Positions 22,809-34,100 of a DNA stretch of 64,000 bases are shown piece by piece. The stretch is from NCBI GenBank assembly GCA_020746105.1, contig CM036617.1, positions 17,048,037 through 17,112,036 of the forward strand, written 5' to 3'. The number at the start of each line of letters is the position of its first letter. Within the stretch, counting starts at the first letter, position 1. A model generated the notes under the pieces. That model saw only the letters and a list, made by a program, of their open reading frames with translations, ran no database searches and had not been told where the DNA came from. This stretch comes from Trogon surrucura. Taxonomy: Eukaryota; Chordata; Aves; Trogoniformes; Trogonidae. The position numbers and the translations under genes are program-made.

Positions 22809-23192
22809 ACAGACAAAGAGAGTTGGGGTTGTTCAGTCTGCAGAAAAGAAGGCTCTGAGGAGACCTTACTGTGGCCTTCCAGTATCTCAAGGGGGCCTAC
22901 AAGAAAGCTGGTGAGGGGCTTTTCAGGACTAGAGGGAATGGATTAAAGCTAGAGATGGATCGGTTCAGATTGGACGTTAGGAAGAAGTTCTTCCCCATGA
23001 GGGTGGTGAGACACTGGCACAGGTTGCCCAGAGAAGGGGTGGAAGCCCAATTCCTAGAATTTTTTAAGGTCGGGCTGGATGGGGCTCTGGGCAACCTGGT
23101 CTAGTGAGGGGTGTCCCTGCCCATGGCAGGGGGGTTGGAACTAGATGATCTTTAAGGTCTCTTCCAACCCTGACAATTCTATGATTCTATGA
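22809..23192 (+). mobile_element. CR1 LINE, 5'-truncated, 384 bp
   Basis: Begins in the [17 protein letters not shown] segment of the ORF2 C-terminus (GAGAGTTGGGGTTGTTCAG). It carries the 77-codon open end 22871-23104 with FQYLKGAYKKAGEGL and [21 protein letters not shown], and ends TTCTATGATTCTATGA. It is oriented head to head with the copy at 21543-22105. Only the far C-terminus remains. Confidence 0.92.
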
Positions 23193-25633
23193 AATACACA
23201 TATAGCTATGTATCTTACCTATAAAAATGTTTGATCTTAAGGGTGGAGTTCAGCAAGCAGTTTGTTTAAAGATTATTGCAGCATATCTATCAGAGCATTA
23301 GAATTTTAAAGGAAATAACACAAAAATGGGCCTGAATCTGTACTCATTCTGCCTGGCTTTCATAAAATGCTGAGCTTTTATTTCAATGGACAGTGTGAAA
23401 GCTGGTAGTCATCCATGACATAAGGTTAGTACAAGTTTACATTTGTTGACCTGAGTCTCCCATACATGCAAGTATACAGCAATGGACATTTTTCTCTGAT
23501 AGAAGATCAAGAGCAATCTATCACACCTACTTTTTACTCTCTTATTCGCTAAAAAAAGTACTGTGCAGGGCAGGTCATTTACATTTCTCTTTCACAATAA
23601 AGCATGTTAAGAAGCATTATGCCTGCAAGAGCTTTCCACTACAATACTGCCTTCTTTTCTCGTTCATGTGTACCTGATGTGTTAAGTAAAACCTGAACTT
23701 ATAATATGCAAAGCTATTAAATGTATGTCAGCCCAATGAGTCCTTTCCTTGCCAGTACAGAACAGAAGGCAGCTTCTCGGCTATTCAGAAGCATTATGCT
23801 ACCAACACGGTTCCCAGTCCTTACAGCAGAGACTATCATCTGTTCTTACCAAATACAGAATTAAAGTGTATATTTCAGGCTAGAAAGTGGGATGTTTATG
23901 CTTGTGGCCTGAGGAAATATGTCTGTTAGTATTTAATTCCCATACCTTTTACCTGGTTAAGCGAATATGTGGGTTTTTTTGCAGATTTCTCTAGACACAA
24001 ACTTCATTAAACAGAGTGAGAGCTTCTGTTGAGAAAGGGCAGGGTCACAGCTGAAAATTAGTTTAATATATGTTTTCACATATACTGCTGGTGTCAACAG
24101 TGACACCAGGTTCATGTCGATGCCACTTACTTTTACCCATTAGAGCAACACAAGTCCCCCCACCTAATGGTGTGCTGGGTGAGATGTGCACAGATCAATT
24201 GGCCAAAAAGCTACCTGGGATAGGCCTTTGAATCCACATGTTCTTCAACAGTAAAGCCTCCAGGAAGGGATTCTGTGAGGGAGGGAATTTATTTATTTTT
24301 TTTTGCTTTTTTTTTTATTTTAAATAATTTGTTCTTCTTTCCCCACTCTCGTTTTGCCAGGCTGGCAGGATTACTACTTTTCAACATTTTCTGAGCAACC
24401 CAGAGATCCTTCCCTCAAGGCTGCATGTCCACAGGAGACCAGTTCTTGGATGCCTAAACAGCTCTAGTATTGCCAGTTCCCTCACCCATCAATACCAATT
24501 TTCCAGTACTGGATTAATACAGACAGCCTGCTGGGGGACTGGGACACGGGAGCTGGGGCTGCTTAGGGTGGTGGGAAGGGCTAGGGGCAAGGGGCTTCTG
24601 GCTGTGCATTACACCAGGTTTGGTGGGAGGAGAGCAATACTAGGATGGTCTGAAAAGGAAATCTGGGTGTATCTACAAAGAGAGAAGGAAAATACCAAGG
24701 CAAAGGAAAATCACAGTCCAACATCCATAGTGGAAAGTAAAGTGAAGACCAGTCATTCCTAATTGGGAACTGATTTGTTATGCAGGGCAGGATGGTTGAT
24801 ATAGAAAGTTTCTTTTGGAAATTGTTTTTCAACCTGCATTTGTATGCATTTAGTTTTGAACCAAATGGTACTTGCAGAGCAGGATATGTATTTGAGCTCT
24901 GCTGAAAGCCTGCAGCCAACAAGGAGATAAAGGCATTCTGTTCCTCACACCATGCAATAATAGGGAAGGCATTAATAATACTGCACTGAAAAATAAGCCC
25001 TCTATTTAGATAGCTTTATGCAACAATTATAGAAGCCTGTTCATGAGCTCAGTGTACTCGCTATTTACTAGGCACACTATGTACAAATTATACAAACTTT
25101 CTCAAGCCCCTGGAATTGCAAATTCACAAGCTAATTAATCAGAACTTGACAACAGAGCAGAGGCCACTTCACATCCAGTGTCACAGAGGGAAGATAATTT
25201 CGTCATGCAGGCACAAGCCTGTGCTAGAGGACAGCTGGTTTTAACTCCTAGCTTTGTTCAGTGAATTCTGCTTCAGTTCTCATGGGAATAATATTTCTGA
25301 TTAACCAATCTGTTTGTGTTAATAATTAAAATTTGAAATTGTGGGGAGGGGGAAGCAGGAATATCTTTTGAAGTAGATGAATATTTAGCCCAAATTGAAA
25401 TTAATTTTTGGACTACCTATATGTTTCTGTAATATAAATAATTGCACATCATATACAACATGAGAAAATGGATGATTTATAGCAACATCATCTGTAAAAT
25501 AAAGTGTGTGTCAACTCATCTTCAGAATTTCTTCTATGACGTTGAGATATTTTTTCACTTTTGGATTTCTTTTTTTCATTTCTTGAATTTCAAATAATTT
25601 GTAAGACCTGTGAGGTACACTCGCTATGTATGG
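23193..25633. other. Unique AT-rich DNA, nothing recognised
   Basis: No repeat tail or gene recognised. T-rich at 24288-24318. The part at 24960-25210 is rich in TAATTA-like motifs and might be regulatory, but this is only an impression. Confidence 0.45.
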
Positions 25634-25772
25634 CTTCCCTGGATATATTCAAGGTGAGGCTTGGTAGGGCTCGGAGCAACCTGGTCTAGTTAAAGATGTC
25701 CCTGTCTCCCTGAAGGGGAGCTGGACTAGATGACCCTTAATGGTCCTTCCAACCCATTGCATTCTATGTTCT
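25634..25772 (+). mobile_element. CR1 LINE 3' tail fragment
   Basis: CTTCCCTGGATATATTCAAG corresponds to the SPSLEVFK coding end of ORF2, followed by a diverged 3' UTR (CTGGACTAGATGACCC, GGTCCTTCCAACCC) and ATTCTATG. Old copy. Confidence 0.85.
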
Positions 25773-26090
25773 AAAATAATTTGAACTTTTCAGTTGTCTA
25801 TGGATTGGCTAAGTCATTCTTTATAAGCCAAATGGGACAACAGGAGCTTTTCTCGGTGGAAGGTCCTTAGCCAGTAACTACACTAAAAAATGAGTAGTTA
25901 CTTAATATTTTATGTGGTGATCATAAAATGGCAGGCTGAGAAGCAAATCCGTGCATAAAACTAAGACAAAGCAATCAATCACACAAGCTTCATAAAGCAT
26001 ATTTATGAAGCCATGGAAATTCTGAAACAAACTGAAATCTTCTTGGAGAGCAGAGTTGAGGGTATCCTGTCTTTCATAAAATTTTGCCAT

Positions 26091-26096
26091 ATAAGC
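26091..26096. repeat. Target-site duplication ATAAGC, left copy
   Basis: Directly precedes the LTR; identical hexamer at 26474-26479. Confidence 0.9.
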
Positions 26097-26473
26097 TGAA
26101 GAGGGTCCCGTCGGAAAGCCAGTCAAGACAACGACAAATCCCACCGATATGGCTACAAGTCATCCTCTCTTTATTTCCCCGGACAGCTCAATCTATACAG
26201 TTCAGCAGCGTCCACGCGCCTGACCCTTAACAGAGTTGGTCCGCCACAGGTTTACACGCGCCAGCGTTTTATTGGGTAGTGCCATTCCACTATGCAAGCG
26301 GTTCTCACCCTCCTCTTCTCCTCCTGGCAAGGCTCTTCACAAAACAGATAAAACCTCCTCCTCCCTGTGTTCCAAGGCAGCTTCAAGGACAGGGCCTTTG
26401 TTTAGGCCTAAGCTGGGTTGTCCACACTTTTAAAGTTATACCGCGCCTCTGCTCCACAAGAAATTCCTCTACA
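26097..26473 (-). mobile_element. Solo LTR, ERVK type, 377 bp, with 6-bp target duplication
   Basis: The + strand begins TGAAGAGGG and ends CCTCTACA, so the - strand LTR starts TGTAGAGG and ends CCTCTTCA, an 8-bp terminal inverted repeat with one mismatch. It is flanked by identical ATAAGC hexamers at 26091-26096 and 26474-26479. A 6-bp duplication is typical of class II (ERVK/alpharetrovirus-like) elements. The - strand carries a GGTATAAC promoter-like box near 26435-26442 and AATAAA at 26170-26175, in the right order. There is no internal retroviral sequence, so this is a solo LTR. The clean ends and perfect duplication suggest a fairly recent insertion. Confidence 0.92.
26170..26175 (-). 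promoter_or_regulatory. LTR polyadenylation signal AATAAA
   Basis: AATAAA on the - strand about 75 bp from the LTR 3' end. It sets the orientation of the LTR. Confidence 0.75.
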
Positions 26474-26479
26474 ATAAGC
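26474..26479. repeat. Target-site duplication ATAAGC, right copy
   Basis: Directly follows the LTR end CCTCTACA. Confidence 0.9.
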
Positions 26480-27025
26480 CTCTCCAGAGACCTCAGGCTT
26501 TCATGAAAAAGATTTTGTCATTATCCTTAGCTTTAGTTCTTGGCTGTTTTGTTAAGTCACTGTGCTCCAACATTAACCACAGTAATGTGAAGCATGAACA
26601 TTGCTGCATATCGTGAGCATTCTAACAATACTCAACGTTTGCCTGTATCAGAGATTTTAAAATTGTGGTTGTTTCCTGTTTAATGAAACATCTCAAAAAT
26701 TTCCCGATGCTACAGTCATCTTATGAGAGCCTGTAATAAATTTAAGTACGTATGTTACTTGGAAAACCCAAGCTTTTGATAGATATTCAGAGTTTTTAAA
26801 GCATGTAAAATGTATTTTTGTCTTCTCTGTTCACATCTCAGAGGTATACCTCTGCGGACCTAGACTAACAGGTATATCTGGGTATGAAGAGGATTATGAA
26901 AAGACTTGATAAATGTTTTAAGAACTGACATGTTTCCAAAATTGTTTTCAGTAAAATATATGACTTCTACAGAATAGGTGATGGAACAAGTTAGAAAGAA
27001 ATCTTTAATGGCACAATCTTTATAT
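26480..27025. other. Unique DNA, nothing recognised
   Basis: AT-rich spacer between the solo LTR and the next CR1; no gene or repeat seen. Confidence 0.5.
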
Positions 27026-27626
27026 AGAATCATAGAATCATAGAACAGTTCAGGCTGGAAAAGACCCTTGGGATCATTGAGTCCAACCATTACCCCTACA
27101 CTACAAGTTCACCCCTAAACCATATCAGCCAACACCACATCTCAGCGACATTTAAACACATCCAGGGATGGCGGCTCAACCACCTCCCTAGGCAGTCTGT
27201 TCCAGTGTCTGACCACTCTTTCTGTGAAGAATTTCTTCCTAATGTCCAGTCTAAACTTGCCCTGTTGCAACTTGAACCATTCCTCCTGGTTCTGTCCCTA
27301 ATGACCTGTGAGAAGAGACCAGCACCAACCCCTCTCCAATGTCCTTTCAAGTAACTGTAGAGCATGATGAGGTTCCCCCTCAGCCTCCTCTTCCTTAAAC
27401 TGAACAATCCCAGCTCCCTCAGTCGCTCCTCGTAAGATCTATTCTCCAGGCCCTTCACCAGCTTTGTTGCCCTTTTCTGCACTAGCTCCAACACCTCAAT
27501 ATCTCTCTTATACTGAGGTGCCCAAAACTGAACAAAATACTCAAGGTGTGGCCTCACCAGTGCTGAGTACAGGGGGACAATCGCCTCCCTACTTCTGCTG
27601 GTCACAAAATTTCTAATACAAGCCAG
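27026..27626 (-). mobile_element. CR1 LINE, 5'-truncated, 600 bp
   Basis: The 3' tail AGAATCATAGAATCATAGAA is at the left edge, followed by a 3' UTR of a distinct subfamily (TTCAGGCTGGAAAAGACCC). On the - strand the open frame 27605-27096 (169 codons) covers the ORF2 C-terminus: [20 protein letters not shown], then [17 protein letters not shown], with a frameshift near its end that spoils the [10 protein letters not shown] segment. Similarity ends near 27626. Confidence 0.92.
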
Positions 27627-30600
27627 TATATAACCCTCTAGTGTAATTTGTTTCTATATATTTTTTATGAAAAACGGAATATAAGCTTGATTTTATTGCC
27701 TTTTTGAAATAGCAGCATAGGGAATTTTGTTCAACCTTATATTCTCTGAAATTCATGATCAAAGTCTCTTTTACATTTCCTTTCTAAAGATCCTTTCAAA
27801 AAGACTCAGTGGTAGAAAACTGCTTTCAAAAAAATGTTTGTGTAAAGGGAAGATTCCAAAGGGGTTGGAATTTGTGTGTGTGCTAGCATGTCCTGGTGTT
27901 AGTATCATAGCAATTTCATGTAAAATAATAAGGAAAATATTCTTTGTTTCTCAATATTTTTTTTCTCTTTACTGTAAGAACAGATTGCTCTTCTTCTGTC
28001 TGTGCTGAACTTGGCACCAGCTGTATCAGAAATTCAGCACAGGAAAAGAAAAAAGGTCATTTACCTTAGAGATCCAACAGCAAAAAGCACTCCTCAAGTC
28101 TTTGCCTAGAGACAATCAATATACAGGACTGGTTTCAGGTTATGTAGCATTAGATGATGGGGTCACACATTAGGACGTATTCTAAAAATAAAAAGGCTTA
28201 TAAAGAAGGAAGAAAAGAATGAGGTGTACTTTCCCAGCCCTAGATGTGGACATATAACTTATTTGAGGACTAATATATTTCTAAATGTGCCACTTCAGGG
28301 GTTCAAATGTCCTGGTTCTTTATGGCTTTAGCTTCCTGGTGATCATCGACATGCATTATACCCAGTTCACCCAGCAGCTCTCAACTGGATTAGGTAGTTG
28401 TCTTTACACCAGTATCCATGAAAAAAAGAAAAACACAGTATGGCAATGATTTTCAAAGACTGACAAAACACTGAAGCAATATTTCACACACTCCTCATAT
28501 CATGAAAGAGAACCGATTTTCTGGAGGGAAGAGTAGCCATCTACATAATTGCTTTAGGCAAAAACTCACTGTCAAGGTCAATCTAAAAACACAGTGAGGC
28601 AGGGTATATTTTATTACACGGAATCTCTCAGTGGTTTAATTTGATTATGTTACTAGTTCCATGTAAGTGTATTAACTGAAAAGTCACAATTAGCTGAATA
28701 AATTTTGGAAGTGATGTGAAGGCTGGTGTCAGCAGTTAGAATCCAGACATCAGTTTTTGCTTATGAAGGCAAGAAATCAAAATTTAAGGTGGAACTTCCC
28801 AGAAAAGACACCTAAAAATCTGTCATGGGAAAGGAACTTTTATGGGATTTCTGCTTGTTCAGACAGAGGGAAAGCCCTTTTAGTCGAATGAAAAGAAAAA
28901 ACTGCTAACAGAGTCTTTTGAAGGTCACTTCAACCTTGGAAAATTAAGCTAGAGGACATAGCTCTGAATAAAATTTCCAGTAGCAGAGAGCAGTACTGTC
29001 ATGAGCCTTGTCTGAAAAGCCTTTGTACACTGATGACTGATGGTCACATTAAAAACAATCAAATGAACAAACCACACAATGTTTATTTTGATGCTTTAAA
29101 TATAAAGAACATTGACTCTGTTCCAGAGCATATTTGACGACTTCAAAAGTAAGGTTGAAATTCCATTAGACCTCTCTTATATGCTTCTGAAGACTTTAAA
29201 GGCGAGCGTCAGAGAAAATATTTTTTTTATTCAGTGGTGCAAAGGAAGGAAAGCTGAACCTATTCAGAAATTATGTATGTGCTCTTCTAGGTTGGGAAAG
29301 TTCTGATGTGAGGAAGGCCTTGATGTTCTCTTTGAGTTCCTATTTGCAAGGCGTCAGGACTGCTCAACCTTGGCCATGTTCCCCTCCAGGCCTGCACTGC
29401 AGAGCTTGCAGAAGGGAAACCAAGGCAGAAATGGGGTGACATGGTAAGATAATACCCTCCCTGAACATAGGAGAGATCTCCAAGGAGTTGAGGCAAGCAC
29501 ACAGGAAGAGAAGCCTTGGGGAGAAACTAGTGTTTCTCAGGCAACAGAGGTGGCAGCAGTTCTGTCCCTCCAGCTCAGCCAGCTGTTTCTAGCTGGGATG
29601 TGAGCAAGCCTAGCCCTGAATGCTTCCTAGCGACAAGCACCCAGTGTAAGATTTTTCTGTGAAAGGCTCCATTGCCACTTTCCTGGGAGGTGAGAGGATA
29701 TGTCAGGAGAGATTCTTTTCCCCCTTGACTTTAACATGAGGTCCCGTAAGTGAATCAGACACTCCATAATCTATTTCGTGATGGCACACATCACAGGTGT
29801 TTGCTACTCTGATCTTCTTTTCCCTTCTGTATCTTCTGAGTGAGTTGGCTTTGTCATTTCAATGCAGAGAGGATTTAATCTGAGCTACTTTTTCAGTACC
29901 CTGGTTCTGTCTCAATTGGAATTGGATTTTCATTCCAGTGGCCCAGTGAAGGAAAAAATACAAGCCATAACATCTTCAGGGCGACTTTCTTCTCCTACCA
30001 ATTTAAGAATTACCTTGTTGTAAGTGATAATTGTTTGGACCTTGGTTATACAATATGTGAAACAAACACCTGTAAAGGAAGAAATTCTTTGGTTTCCTTT
30101 GATCGCCTTTGTCCAGAAACAAGTGTTTGAGGAAATAATGATGATGGTTTTGCATCCATCAGATATGTATCTGACATTTATATGTACCAATGGGAAAACG
30201 ATGAAGAGATTGGACTTTATTACAGAGACACAGGTGAATGAAAACAAAGCAATGCTGTAGGCACAGAACAGTAAGCACCAATCACACTCCTGTGTTACTA
30301 CCCAGAGGAAGGGTATGTGCTTATATCAATCTATACATTCAAAAAAGGTTTAAAAATAGCTTGCATCATCATAGTTTGGCCTCTGGGGAGGCAAAGAAAA
30401 AACTGCTTTGACAGACAGGCTATAAAATATTGAGTGGGAAGGCATTGTTGGTAGCCAAACTGAAATCATGGGTTTACCCTTAAAAGATGGTTCTGCAAGC
30501 TCTCACTGTTTCAGGAAATTCTGTTGAAATCATTGTGATGACTACTAAGAGTCCTTATTTACAGAAGCAGAACTTTGCTACAGCACAGGAAGTTCTTTAC

Positions 30601-31068
30601 AGTCAGTGTGTTTATTGAACCTGTTGCATAAGGGAAGGAAGGGAAGGTGCTACTCTGGGGTACTATTCCAGGGTCAAGTCCTACACCTGTTCTGTTTTAC
30701 AGAAGGCTTTTCCAAAAAAAGGCAGAGATAGCAGCCAACAGTGAAAAAAAATAAAGGAATTTTGTTCAAATATTTCCCGCTAAATATTATTTTAAAAGTA
30801 CTTCTGAGGAATTCATTCCCAAAGATTATAGCTTTGGAGAGATTTAATCACCTAGAAGCAAAAGTAAAAATTATCATAATGTCTCTAATGTAATTTTCAC
30901 TGTGTTATAATAATTTTTAAAGCTAAAGAAATAGTGTGAATAATAGTACTTGAGGAATTAATAAAAGAAATGCAAACTCTTAAGCTATTGGAAATGAACA
31001 AATACATTAATTACTAGAGCTGCAAAACCCATCAGTCTTGCAGAAAGGTGTATTCTTACATAATACAT
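27627..31068. other. Unique DNA, nothing recognised
   Basis: No gene or clear repeat. The block 29290-29660 is GC-richer than its surroundings but has no repeat signature I know. The frames open on both strands at 29930-30260 are motif-free. Confidence 0.45.
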
Positions 31069-31108
31069 TTGTCCCTTCCAGCCTAGGCCATTCTATGATT
31101 CTATGATT
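31069..31108 (+). mobile_element. CR1 3' terminus, 40 bp
   Basis: TTGTCCCTTCCAGCCTAGGC followed by CATTCTATGATTCTATGATT is the extreme 3' end of a CR1. Nothing upstream is recognisable. Confidence 0.75.
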
Positions 31109-34100
31109 TGACTGCAATGCTGCCCACAACTGATTAGCTAGTTAAATCCAGACTGTTTGAACAATAATATAGTAGAGATTTATTTGAAGAAAAGGCTCCG
31201 TCAATTTCTTATCACTGGCAAGTTTCTGTTGCAAGAAAATCTATTTTTTTCTGCCTAAGGACTGTAACTGATATGCCAAAGAATTTATATGTTCTAGCAT
31301 ACTTCTTTGGGCATTGACATTAATGCTCTGATGCATTCTTGTAAAATTCAGAAACTGATCATAAGGTTTAAATGAAATGCAAGTTTCTCCAGAAGAAAAA
31401 CAATCTGTGGTAAAAAGTCAATTTCCATTGAACTAACTTTGGGAAAAAAATCCAATTGATTGGTCTCAGAAAATAAAAATGCATTAACAATTATGACTTT
31501 TTTTCAAATCTATTTCAAAGAATAATATAAAAAGGAATTATAGACTATTACAAATTTATATCCTGCTTTTGCCACGAGTATGTGTTGAAGAAAGCCTTTC
31601 ATGCATCATCAAGTAAAGTTTCTTTAGGATATGAGGTATACATGCCTCTGTATAGTTGTAAAATTCCAGGTTATATGAAATATATTTCTACTGTTTGGCA
31701 AACCGTAATCCAAGTGACGGGTTAGTGCCTAACTTGTCTCCTGTGCACACTCTTATGCCCGATGTTCCAAATCTGTTTTCCTGCTGGGCAGCCGAAAATC
31801 CACAAGCTGAAGGGAGAGCTGCTTCACACTTATGGGCACTGCAACTGTGCTTGGGAAAGATGACTCAAAACAAGGCTGTTCCAGGAACCTTCTTCTCACC
31901 TCATTGCAAGCGCCCTTTCAACTTGTCATTGGCAGTTACTATCACAGGGTTTTTCTCCTCAACTAATACACTGCTCCCAACACACAAGTTGCGTAATGAC
32001 TGTTCAGGCAATAAAAGGTCATACAATCTCCTTAAAGTTTGACATTATTTGTTGCTAGCAGGTATCTTAAAAATAGCAAGCTCATGACTATGCAGAACAA
32101 AACAAGATCGAAACTTAACTGATCACTGAAGAGAAGTGAGCAGCCTTAAATAAGTTATTGCCAGTAATCATGAGAAGAGCAGGGTGATGCAGTGGGGCAA
32201 TACACCAAATTCTTTGGTTCTTGTTGCCTATTCCTTCTCCTTTGGTATCAAAGGATGGTGGCTATTTCTTATCCACTGTTATATGGCTCCACTTGCATGG
32301 ACTTTTTGAATGTAATCTTTTATTGTCTAGCACAGCATATGTGGCGAACATAAAGTCTCATTGGTGTGTGTCACTAACAGCATTAGCTGGTAATGATCAC
32401 ATTTGTAGGGTATCCATAGTTAGCTGAATGCAGGGGATCCAAGCTCACAGTCAGATTTTGGGTGAAAAGCATGAGACTCGGTGTTGCACTCAGGCACTAA
32501 ATGTAGCTGTCTAGATGTGGTTGTCTAGCTCTGAGTGAGATGTCTAAGCTCTCATTATAGTCAGTTGAAATCTGAGGTGCAATTTACTTGCTTACACTCC
32601 AGCCACTTGGGATGATGCCTGCTGTACCCACCTGGCTCTTGATGCCAGTCAAGGAGGTGTGAGTCTCCCTAAGATTTTTCATGTATAGTTGGAAACCCTG
32701 TGTAAACAGCTCTGTATAGGTACTCAAATGTAGGTGTCAGTGCAGAGTGGAATGTCCTTGCCATCAGTCTTGATGACAGTGACATAGATAATAGCCACAG
32801 AGTAAAAAATTTCTGTTCAACTGGAACTCATGCATAGTCATACTACTTGCTTAAACAAACATACATATTCTCACAGTCAGGTAGTATGCTCAGATTCATT
32901 GTTTGAAATTCATTGATTTCTTTGCCACTATTTTTTCTAATTAAAACTCCCTAATGGAAGCTGTTGAGAATCCACCCCTCTGAAGTGATAACAACACCAT
33001 GCACACCTGACATGAAGAAGAATGATCACTAGAACCTTGAATACTAAAGCTCATTCTAAGAATATGTTCAGCTTCATCTAAGCTGGTGAGTTGATTGAAC
33101 AGGATCTTCAGAATACACCAAAGATTCAGTCTGTCTTTCTACTCCTCTCTCCACCAACTTGAAAAAGTCAAGTAGGCTTTGTATAGTGTTGCCCAATCAG
33201 AGGATTAAAAGGCCTTGCTGTTGAGTGATACTTAGCACCCTAAGGTGCAAAGGACAAAGTTATATAAGGTGACAGGACCAATTTTGAGACCAATCAGGGA
33301 CAGCCTTATTACTTCCTTGGCAAACTTATCAGCACACTGTGTTAATGACACTGAGAAATTGATAAAAAAAGGTCTCATTTAGACAAATTACCCTATACTT
33401 CACCTTATTTATTCCTGTTTGTCACTGCTCCATCTGGGAATGGCTATCAGTATGGTATAGATAGGTCTGGGTGCATCTAGGTACCTCACCTTTTGCTGAT
33501 AAATGAAACTAAGGTTTCTGCAGTTACATAGGTCATACTCATAAATATGACTGTTCTGAGATGCAAATATCCTGTATTCTTCCCCAGCTGAAAAGATTAC
33601 TTCCAGTTTGGTACACAGTTTCCCTCTGGAGCACAAGAAAACACTCAGGAAACCCTGTTTTGCTGCAGTAGTATTGCTGTTATTTGTGTTTTGATGTTAA
33701 TATGAGAATTTCATTAGGAAACTTAAATTTTCATCTTAATTTTGAGTAAAATAAAGTTTTATTGTATTTCCATTGATATCTTAGGGAGAAATATGTGCTG
33801 ATTTGTTTAACCTCAGGACTGATTCACATACTTTGGTTTCAGCTTGGAAACATGAAATTCTTGGTTACTCAAAATTGACCAATTTATGAAGACATCAGAC
33901 CTTCAGCCTTTATTTGCACTGAGTAGCGTTTTGGGGGATGACTAGTATTGCTGAAACCTACAACCCAGATGTTCAGGCATTCACTTCCTGTTGACTGCAG
34001 GGCTACCAGGCCGCTATGAACATTCTATCTGTTTGGGCTAAGTGAAGGGACATTCCACAGTGTTTTTGAGGGTGTAGGACCAGAGCCAAACTGCAAACAA

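Noticed and set aside
31695..32042. 115-codon + strand open frame
   Set aside because: No recognisable domain and no flanking gene structure; length is compatible with chance.
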